This document shows, piece by piece, positions 1-6,100 of a stretch of 7,895 bases of DNA (positions are counted from its first letter, which is position 1; the number at the start of each line of letters is the position of its first letter). The position numbers and the translations under genes are program-made. The notes under the pieces are model-generated. The model searched no databases, had not been told where the DNA came from, and saw only the letters and a list, made by a program, of their open reading frames with translations. The stretch is taken from positions 1 through 7,895 of the forward strand of contig JALHOX010000212.1 in NCBI GenBank assembly GCA_022842805.1. Direction: 5' to 3'. Source of the DNA: Phycisphaerae bacterium (GTDB lineage: Bacteria; Planctomycetota; Phycisphaerae; UBA1845; Fen-1342).

Positions 1-113
1 GCGCCGCGGACCTCGCCACGATTCACGGCAATGCCCGAGTATCGCCCATGGCGCGTCCCCGCTGCGAGCCCCACAGCGGCATCCGCCGGGGAGATCACGG
101 TTCCCGGCAACAT
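1..113 (-). other. Possible 5' end of a divergent gene, very tentative
   Basis: On the minus strand an ATG at 113-111 opens a frame that runs without a stop to the left window edge (37 codons), beginning MLPGTVISPADAAVG. About three quarters of its codons end in G or C, which fits coding sequence in this genome but is weak evidence over so short a stretch. There is no Shine-Dalgarno sequence ahead of it: the minus-strand bases there are the complement of AGGAGG. A plus-strand frame starting at base 1 is also open, to a TAG at 121-123, and could instead be the tail of an upstream gene; its Pro/Arg-rich translation looks more like an antisense shadow. I do not recognise either product. Confidence 0.15.
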
Positions 114-143
114 GCGGCCGTAGGAGGTGGGCACACCCCACCC

Positions 144-151
144 TGTATACT
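144..151 (+). promoter_or_regulatory. Candidate -10 promoter box (TGTATACT)
   Basis: TATACT at 146-151 is one base from the sigma-70 -10 consensus TATAAT, and TG lies directly before it. It sits 40 nt upstream of the ATG at 192, giving a plausible short leader. No convincing -35 hexamer is seen about 17 nt further upstream. The same TATACTC heptamer recurs at 1044-1050 before the lipoprotein genes, which raises confidence somewhat. The core GTATAC is palindromic, so the direction is inferred from the downstream gene. Confidence 0.4.
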
Positions 152-175
152 CACGGCACTCGCCGTCGGGCAATT

Positions 176-181
176 AGAGGG
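176..181 (+). promoter_or_regulatory. Ribosome binding site deciding the start at 192
   Basis: AGAGGG lies 10 nt upstream of the ATG at 192 and only 1 nt before an in-frame GTG at 183. The spacing favours the ATG, and rejects the far upstream in-frame ATG at 48. Confidence 0.45.
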
Positions 182-191
182 CGTGAATCGC

Positions 192-818
192 ATGGCCGGC
201 TCTATATCGACTTCGCGCTGGACTTATCGACTTACGATCGCCTTTCTGGCACTGGCGACTCTCGCATGTGCACTTTCGTCAAGCGCATGTCTGCTTGCGA
301 GCCGTATGCATCGCGCGTGGGTTGTGCGCACCGCCAATCCTGCGATTTCCGTCTCTATCGGGAGGTCCATTCATGACTCTCCAAAGCCCTGGGCAACAGC
401 GATGGACCCGCCAATGCCGGTTCTGATGAAATCTTGGACACTAAAGGCATTTACGAGCAGCCATTTCCTCACGTTCGATGCTTGGGATTGGGCGTCTGCG
501 AGGGACCCATCAAGTCCGCCTCCGCGCAACGCAGGCATCGCATTCATGGGATTAACTGCACGCTTTCGCGCGTTGCCGTACCCCCGCGCTTCCAGCACGG
601 TTGAGTTCCGCGCGTATTCGGTTCAAATCAACGCGTGGCTACTCCACGCGCTGACGGGCTTGCTTGTCTTGGGCCTTCTCTACGCCCTTCGTCGCGGGCG
701 ACGACACGCGAAGATCGTCGGCATCTGCCCGGTGTGTAATTACGATTTGCGCGGGAGCACGCGTGGCGTGTGCAGTGAGTGCGGAGCACTTTTTGCGACG
801 AAGGCCGGCGGCGCATGA
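192..818 (+). CDS. Two-helix membrane protein with C-terminal cytoplasmic zinc ribbon (planctomycete-type)
   Basis: This 208-residue protein has a hydrophobic helix at about residues 13-36, a region of about 110 residues probably outside the membrane, a second helix at about 148-166, then a basic stop-transfer stretch (RRGRRH). The tail carries the zinc ribbon CPVCNYDLRG...CSECG with ligands Cys179, Cys182, Cys194 and Cys197. The positive-inside rule puts both termini in the cytoplasm. This layout, with the CPxCxYDLRG signature, matches an uncharacterised family abundant in planctomycetes; its function is unknown and I assign none. The start at 192 is chosen because AGAGGG and a TATACT box lie upstream; the frame is open back to 48 but reads as Arg/His/Gly-rich, non-protein-like sequence. 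The middle part (about 60-140) is poorly recognisable and less GC-rich at third positions than the neighbouring genes, so an old frameshift or rapid divergence there is possible. It appears to be transcribed alone. Confidence 0.8.
   Translation: MAGSISTSRWTYRLTIAFLALATLACALSSSACLLASRMHRAWVVRTANPAISVSIGRSIHDSPKPWATAMDPPMPVLMKSWTLKAFTSSHFLTFDAWDWASARDPSSPPPRNAGIAFMGLTARFRALPYPRASSTVEFRAYSVQINAWLLHALTGLLVLGLLYALRRGRRHAKIVGICPVCNYDLRGSTRGVCSECGALFATKAGGA
632..650. repeat. Perfect 7-bp inverted repeat inside the zinc-ribbon gene
   Basis: CGCGTGG (632-638) and CCACGCG (644-650) are perfect complements around a 5-nt loop, CTACT. They lie in the codons that begin the second transmembrane helix. The hairpin would be stable in RNA, but it may be chance in GC-rich coding sequence. 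Confidence 0.3.
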
Positions 819-843
819 GGCGTAGTGAGGTGTGTTCGAGCCG

Positions 844-881
844 CGCCGGGAAAGGTCATGCCGCGCGTTTCGCTCCCGGCG
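844..881 (+). terminator. Possible stem-loop after the zinc-ribbon gene
   Basis: CGCCGGGA (844-851) is perfectly complementary to TCCCGGCG (874-881), with a 22-nt loop, starting 26 nt after the stop codon. There is no T-run, so if it acts at all it is not a classic intrinsic terminator. An 8-bp match at this spacing could also arise by chance in GC-rich DNA. Confidence 0.25.
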
Positions 882-1042
882 GTTCCAACGCAGCACCCTC
901 CCACCGCCAATCGTCCGCCCCAGCCGCCGCGTCGCCCGCCAAAGCGATAGACCCCGTCCCGCCGCCGTCTTAGCCGCCGACGCCGCACGCACCCGCCTCG
1001 CGCCATTCAATTCCTTACATCTCCCGACCTTGCCCGCCGCTC

Positions 1043-1050
1043 ATATACTC
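1043..1050 (+). promoter_or_regulatory. Candidate -10 promoter box (ATATACTC) for the lipoprotein operon
   Basis: TATACT at 1044-1049 matches the -10 consensus at five of six positions and stands out in a very GC-rich gap. It lies 86 nt before the first start codon of the downstream pair. No good -35 is seen at standard spacing; TTACAT at 1015-1020 is too far away. The identical heptamer TATACTC precedes the first gene of the window. Confidence 0.4.
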
Positions 1051-1135
1051 CCCCACAAGGCCGAAGGAACCGGCCGACCGGACCGTTCGTGGCGCGGCGA
1101 CGGCCCGGAGTGCGGCTTCGCGTGTTTCGAGGGAC

Positions 1136-1582
1136 ATGATGTCCGACAGCTTCAACTCGCGCGGCGGCGACATGGCCGCAGCGCGCTTCAGTATTCGTTT
1201 TTCAACAGTTCGCAACCTCCGATCGACGCTTCCGCTGATCGGCGCCGCGCTCGGCCTGGCGGCGGCTCTCGGATCGGCAGGGGGGTGCGGCAGCCTCGAA
1301 GATCTCACCGGAACCGTGCTCGTCCGCGGCGAGCCCTTCGTCGTCTCCGGCACATTCGCCATCATCGACCGCAACGGCCGCAATTGCCCCGTGTGGTATG
1401 GCGACAACGGCGTCAGCTATCACCTCTTCCAGTCCCCGCGCGTCCCCAACGATGATTTCGACCGCGCGACCGTGCCCGGCGTCCGCAGCCGGCTCGAGAT
1501 CGCTCCGCGCAACGACCTGTTCCTCGATTGCCAGGTCGGCACCATCGTCGAGGTGCAGCGCGTCTTGCAGGTGGTGGATTGA
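1136..1582 (+). CDS. Small predicted lipoprotein of unknown function
   Basis: I do not recognise this 148-residue product. A basic N-terminal part (about residues 14-30) is followed by a hydrophobic stretch (about 31-46) and a lipobox-like SAGGC, so Cys51 would be the lipidated first residue of the mature protein. The mature part, about 98 residues, is rich in predicted beta strands (GTVLVRG, FVVSGTFAIID, GTIVEVQRVLQV) and could be a small OB-like barrel. It has two more cysteines, Cys84 and Cys132, that may form a disulfide. The start is uncertain: ATG codons at 1136 and 1139 are adjacent, and GAGGGA at 1129-1134 is too close to the first and only marginal for the second. A third ATG at 1172 would give a more normal 38-residue signal peptide. 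The stop is 2 nt before the next gene's start, so the two are almost surely co-transcribed and may act together at the membrane. Confidence 0.75.
   Translation: MMSDSFNSRGGDMAAARFSIRFSTVRNLRSTLPLIGAALGLAAALGSAGGCGSLEDLTGTVLVRGEPFVVSGTFAIIDRNGRNCPVWYGDNGVSYHLFQSPRVPNDDFDRATVPGVRSRLEIAPRNDLFLDCQVGTIVEVQRVLQVVD
1569..1578 (+). promoter_or_regulatory. Ribosome binding site of the SGNH gene, inside the preceding gene
   Basis: AGGTGGTGGA, lying within the last codons of the upstream gene, sits 6 nt before the GTG at 1585. It fixes that GTG as the start and implies translational coupling of the two lipoprotein genes. Confidence 0.6.
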
Positions 1583-1584
1583 GC

Positions 1585-3054
1585 GTGCGTTCTCGCTCGC
1601 TGCTCGTCGGCGCGGGGGTGTTGGCCCTGCTGGGGCTCGCCTGCACGACGCCGATCGCCCCTTCGCGTGATGTGCCGCCGGCGCCCGTCGTGCTGCGCGG
1701 CGTGCTGAGCGGGCTTGAGGAACCGGTGATTCCCACCGGCGAGGCGGTCTATCGCCCCGCCGATCGCGGCGCCGCCCCGACAATCGTGATCGAGATCGAC
1801 GTGGCGTCGACCAACGCAACCGCGTTGCGCGTCGCCGGCGATGGCGCGGCGCTGGGGGCGACCCGTTTTGCAGAGTCGGCGACCGCGGCGATGGCGCAGC
1901 CCGCGAGCGAGTTTCGCTTCGCGATCACCAGTGTCGACGCCAACGGCGCACGGTTGCGGATCGAGTTTCCGCGGGCCTGGGTCATCAGCGACGGTCTGCG
2001 GCTGCGCGTCTTCGACGCGACCGATGCGGGCGGAGTACCGCTGCAATATGCCTCAATTCGCGTCGTCTCCGACTTTTTCTACATGGCCCTGATCGGCGAT
2101 TCGGTCATCTGGGGCAACGGCTTGGCCGAAGAGGCCAAATTCACCGCGCTGGTCGCGCGGACGATCGAGCGCGAGCGCGGCGTCGCGGTGATCGCGCAGC
2201 GCTACGCCCACTCCGGCGCGACGATCTTGCAGGGGCCCAACGAGGGGCGCTGCGGGCTCGACTGCGTCGGCGAGGTGCCGCGCGTCAACACGGCCATCGG
2301 CGATCAGGCGCGACAGATCGCCCGGCCCGAGCTGATCGACCTCGTGCTGATGGACGGCTGCATCAACGATGTTGGAATCAACAACATCGCCGAGCCCGAG
2401 ACCGACGACGAGCAATTGCGTTTCTTCACCGGCCTGGCCTGCGGCGAGATCGCGGCGGGGCTGTTGCGGACCGTGCGCGAGACCATGCCCAACGCGACCA
2501 TCGCGTATGTCGGGTATTACCAGATCATCGGCCCCGAGAGCGACCTGTTCGGCGTCGGCACGTTTGACGTGACGTCCGACGAGCTGGGCATCGAGCTGGG
2601 CGAGTTTCTGGAAGACGACCTCGTCGTCCTCGCCCTGCAGCGCGACGAACTCGTGACGCAGTCGCGGATTTTCCTGACCGCCGCTCATACCGCGCTGCAA
2701 GCGACGATCTCCGCGGCCGACGCGGAAGGGGCCGACGACCCGCCGATCCTCTTCGTCGATCCGCAATTTGGCGACGAAAACGCGGCGTTCGCGCCGCAGC
2801 GCTGGCTCTGGAGCCTCACCAACGACAACCCGCGCTTCGACGCCTTCCCCGACATCCCCTACGACCTCTTCCCCGAAGACGATACGCAGGGGCTCCGGCT
2901 GCTGCGCTGCTTCGATGAGGAATCGCTCTACAACCCGGTCTTCTGTCTCTATGTCTCGGTCGGCCACCCCAATCGGCTCGGTGCGCAACGCTATGCGGAG
3001 CGGATCGCGGCGCGATTGCGCGAGGTCGGCCTGCTGCCGCCCGTCAAACCTTAG
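1585..3054 (+). CDS. Lipoprotein with C-terminal SGNH/GDSL-type hydrolase domain
   Basis: The product has 489 residues. Residues 1-19 form a signal peptide (RSRSLLVGAGVLALLGLA) and Cys20 is the likely lipid-anchored residue, although -3 is Gly rather than the usual Leu. Residues about 50-160 look like an all-beta N-terminal domain. The SGNH fold follows: block I IGDSVIWGNG with nucleophile Ser173, block II YAHSG with Gly211, block III DGCINDVG with Asn261, and block V SVGHPN with His461. In the superfamily these form the active site and oxyanion hole of esterases and acyl- or acetyl-hydrolases. The usual Asp three residues before the His is Ser458 here, so a Ser-His dyad or a different acid must serve. 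Six cysteines (223, 227, 259, 286, 442, 454) suit an exported protein with disulfides. The substrate cannot be read from sequence; esterified glycans or lipids are possible. GTG at 1585 is chosen for its ribosome site and signal peptide; upstream codons back to an ATG at 1528 overlap the preceding gene and read as shadow. Confidence 0.85.
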   Translation: MRSRSLLVGAGVLALLGLACTTPIAPSRDVPPAPVVLRGVLSGLEEPVIPTGEAVYRPADRGAAPTIVIEIDVASTNATALRVAGDGAALGATRFAESATAAMAQPASEFRFAITSVDANGARLRIEFPRAWVISDGLRLRVFDATDAGGVPLQYASIRVVSDFFYMALIGDSVIWGNGLAEEAKFTALVARTIERERGVAVIAQRYAHSGATILQGPNEGRCGLDCVGEVPRVNTAIGDQARQIARPELIDLVLMDGCINDVGINNIAEPETDDEQLRFFTGLACGEIAAGLLRTVRETMPNATIAYVGYYQIIGPESDLFGVGTFDVTSDELGIELGEFLEDDLVVLALQRDELVTQSRIFLTAAHTALQATISAADAEGADDPPILFVDPQFGDENAAFAPQRWLWSLTNDNPRFDAFPDIPYDLFPEDDTQGLRLLRCFDEESLYNPVFCLYVSVGHPNRLGAQRYAERIAARLREVGLLPPVKP

Positions 3055-3076
3055 CCGTCGCGTCCTGGCGCAGACG

Positions 3077-3099
3077 GCGTTACGTTTTCGACGCAACGC
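3077..3099. terminator. Hairpin in the convergent gap
   Basis: GCGTT (3077-3081) pairs with AACGC (3095-3099). After one A-C mismatch, CGT pairs with ACG, then a T-G wobble closes a 3-nt loop. The 23-nt hairpin starts 23 nt after the SGNH stop and 84 nt beyond the stop of the opposing giant gene, a natural place for a shared terminator. It lacks a T-run in either direction, so its function is inferred from position and pairing only. Confidence 0.35.
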
Positions 3100-3182
3100 G
3101 ACGAGTTCTGCGCCGGCGCGCGGCCACGGCCGCTGAGCCGAAGGCCGCTGCCACTTCGCAGCGCGCGTCGCCGCCGCTTCGC

Positions 3183-6100
3183 TTAGCGCCGATCGCGACG
3201 CTGCCGTTCGTTGTCGTCGCTGCTCTGCGATGCGCCCGCCCAGCCGCGGATCATCGCCCACAAACCGGCCAGCCAGCTCGGCGAAGCAGCCCCGGCGTAG
3301 AGCGGTTCGAGCGCGTCGCTGGCATCGCTTCCGCGTGACACATCGTTGCCCGCGGTCGCCGGGCCGTCGGCGCCATCGCGGGCCTCGGTGAAGCGCGAGT
3401 CGCGGGCGTCAGCCCGATCCGGGAAGAAGCGCGTCAGGCCATTGGCGCGCCCGTCGCCCTCCGGCAGCGGGCCGCTCGCGCCGCTTTCCAGATTCACCGG
3501 CGCACGGTCAGGGCCGTCGACGCCCGTGTAGCTCGGGCCGTCAATCGAAACTTCACGCGGCGTGCCGCCCACCCACTGGCGATCCGGACCGAACTGCGAG
3601 AGCGGATCGAGCGCGCGACCGCCCAGCCCGGCGTTTAGCGTCGCCTGGGCGCCATCGAAGCGGCCCGCGTTGAACGACGATCGCCCGCCATCGTCCTTGC
3701 TCGAATCCGCGTCGTTCGAATCGCGATCGGTGAGCGCGCTCAGGCTCACACGCTGCACGCCGACGTCGCGCTGCACCGTGCGGGTCTCCGTCGGCGGCAC
3801 ATACTCCGGATCATCATCCAGCCCGCCGCTCAAGTCGCTATCTCCCGCGCCCGCACCATTCGTCGGCTCGTCGAGATCAGGAAGGAACGGCAAACCAGAG
3901 CTCGGCAGGATGAGATCGGGCTCGCTCTCCGGCTGCGATTCATCCGGCGTCGGCGTGAAGCCGCTCGGCTCGTCGCTCGGGGTCGGAGACTCCGCGATCG
4001 GATCGATTGCCGGCGGAACCGGATTCACCGGCGGCAGCGACGAATCGGGCTCGCCGAAGCCGATCGGCGGGATGATCGCGGCGGGCATGACCGTTACGGT
4101 CATTTCGCGAATGACGCTGAATTCGCCGTCGCTGACGCGAACCTGGAAGACCATGTCGGTCGGTTCGCTCACGCTTGGCGACGAGAATTGCAGGGTCGGC
4201 CCCGCCGCGCCGCTCAGGTCGATCGGCACGCCGGACAGCTGCGTCCACTGATACGAGAGTTCGTCGTTGTCACTATCGCTGCTCGCGACGGAGAGCGTCA
4301 CCGTATCACCCGCGTCGACGACCTGATCCTCCGGAACCGTGATGTCCGGGGCCTCGTTCACATTGCCCACGCTGATCGTGAAGGTCTCGATGCGTTCGTT
4401 GCCGCCGCGGTCCACGACCTTCACCTGAATCTCATGCGTTCCGGCCGATTCGAAGTTGAGGTCCGCACCATCGGTGACCGTGATGCGCCCATCCTCATCG
4501 ATCGCGAAGCGCCCGTTCGCGTCGTCCACGAGCGAATAGGTGTACACATCGCTCTGATCCGGATCGCTCACGCCGACCTGGCCCACAAAGGTGCCGCCTG
4601 CGGCATTTTCCGCGACCGCGCCGCCGCTCAACGTCAGATCGGTGATCGCTTCGTTGACATCGCGCACGTGAATCGTGAACGTCTCAATCCGCTCGTTGCC
4701 CGCGCTGTCGACCACGCGCACCCGAATCTCGTGCGTCGCCGCCGCCTCGCGGTCCAGCACGGCCCCGTCGGCGACGGTGATCTGCCCGTCGGCGTCGATC
4801 GCAAATCGTCCGCCCGCGTCGTCGATCAGGTTAAAGGTGAACGTCTCGTCGTCGCTGTCGGTGACTTCGACCTGCGCCACATACGTGCCCGCCGGCGCGT
4901 TCTCCTCGACGTTCTCCCCGTCCAGCGCGATATCCGAAATCGGCACGTTAAACAGCTCGTTGGCCGAGACATCGCCATCCGCAAAGCGGAACGTCTCGAC
5001 CTGATTCACCACGTCCACGCCGTCGCCGCTCGGGGCCCGGCGATCCGTGATCGTAAACGTGCCGTTGGAGTTCTGACGCACGTCGTAATCGGCGCGATTG
5101 CCGCTATACACGGCGACATCGTTGCCGGCCCCGCCGACGATGCGGTCGTTGCCCGATCCGCCGGTGAAGACGTCGTCGCCCGCATCGCCGCGCAGCGTGT
5201 CATTGCCCGCTCCGCCCAGCAGCGCATCATTGCCCGCGCCGCCGGTCAAAACGTCATTCCCCGCCCCGCCGTCGAGCGTGTCGTTGCCGGCGCCGCCCGT
5301 GAGGCGATTGGCGTTGCCATCGCCCGTCAGCGTGTCGTTGCCCTTGCCGCCGGTGGCGTTCTCAACGCCGCTCAGCGTGTCGTTGCCCGCGGCGCCGGTC
5401 GCGGTGCCGGTGGCGAGGTTCACGTTCACCGCGCCGTTCTGATCCGAGTAGTTGACGGTGTCGCTCCCCAAACCGCCGCTCAGCGTGTCGTTGCCCGCAC
5501 CGCCGGTGATGGTGTCGTTGCCCTCGCCGCCGTCGATGCTGTCATCGCCCGCGCCGCCCGTGAGCGCGTTGTTCTGCGCATTGCCGACGATCGTATCGTT
5601 GTACTTCGAGCCGCTGACGTTCTCGACCTCGCTGATCGTGTCGTTGCCTGCCGCGCCCGTCGCCGTGCCCGTGGCCAGGTTGACGTTGACGCCGCCCGTC
5701 GCAGTGCCATAGTTCACGCGGTCCGTGCCAGCGCCGCCGATGAGCGTGTCGTCGCCGGTGCCGCCCGTCAGCGTGTCGTTGCCCTCGCCGCCCATCAGCG
5801 TGTCATTGCCGGCGTCGCCCAACAGATTGTCATTGCCGGCGCCGCCTTCGAGCATGTCGTTGCCATCGTCGCCGCGCAGCGTGTCGTTGCCGGCGTCGCC
5901 TTGCAGCGTGTCGTTGCCGCTGTCGCCGCGCAGACTGTCGTTGCCTATTCCGCCTTGAATCAGGTCGTCGCCCGCGCCGCCGCGAAGAACATCGTTGCCG
6001 GCGTTTCCGACGATGGTGTCTTCCTCACCCGTGCCGGTATGCGTGTCCTTGTTGGCCGTGCCGACGAAACTGCCCGACACATTGCCGACGTTGATCGTAA

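Larger units (their letters stand above)
114..191. other. Upstream region of the first gene
   Basis: This non-coding stretch lies ahead of the zinc-ribbon gene. It holds a TATACT box and, at 121-130, a strong Shine-Dalgarno-like string TAGGAGGTGG that has no usable start codon at the right distance and is therefore probably not a ribosome site. No other structure is evident. Confidence 0.4.
819..1135. other. Intergenic region between the zinc-ribbon and lipoprotein genes
   Basis: This 317-bp gap holds no convincing gene. Frames open across it, on either strand, give Arg/Pro/Ala-rich translations typical of GC-rich shadow frames. It contains an inverted repeat near its left end (844-881) that could end transcription of the preceding gene, and a TATACT box at 1044-1049 that could start transcription of the next two. 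Nothing else is evident. Confidence 0.5.

Noticed and set aside
121..130. Strong Shine-Dalgarno-like TAGGAGGTGG
   Set aside because: No ATG, GTG or TTG follows at a usable distance with an open frame, and the TATACT box lies downstream of it.
48..191. Upstream in-frame ATG at 48 as start of the zinc-ribbon gene
   Set aside because: The added 48 residues are Arg/His/Gly-rich and would place the promoter-like box inside the gene. The ATG at 192 has AGAGGG upstream and starts directly before the first helix.
832..1455. A 207-codon plus-strand open frame crossing the intergenic gap into the small lipoprotein gene
   Set aside because: It runs in a different frame from the lipoprotein gene, is extremely Arg/Pro-rich and has no ribosome site. 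The lipoprotein frame has a signal peptide and is coupled to the next gene.
1528..1584. ATG at 1528 as start of the SGNH gene
   Set aside because: It overlaps the preceding gene by 55 bases and puts a basic, non-signal stretch before the signal peptide. The GTG at 1585 has a good ribosome site and begins the signal peptide directly.
1202..2046. Minus-strand open frames of 205 and 208 codons opposite the lipoprotein genes
   Set aside because: The translations are Arg-rich and of low complexity, with no ribosome site, and they lie opposite two well-supported plus-strand genes.
2053..3261. A 402-codon minus-strand open frame
   Set aside because: It lies antisense to the SGNH gene, whose catalytic blocks are clear on the plus strand, and it crosses the convergent gap and the end of the giant gene. 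The translation is Arg/Ala/Gly-rich without recognisable motifs.
5112..6011. CRISPR-like periodic DNA on the plus strand (recurring GTGTCGTTGCC)
   Set aside because: The period is 27 bp with no unique spacers of constant length, and it matches the nine-residue RTX codon repeat exactly.
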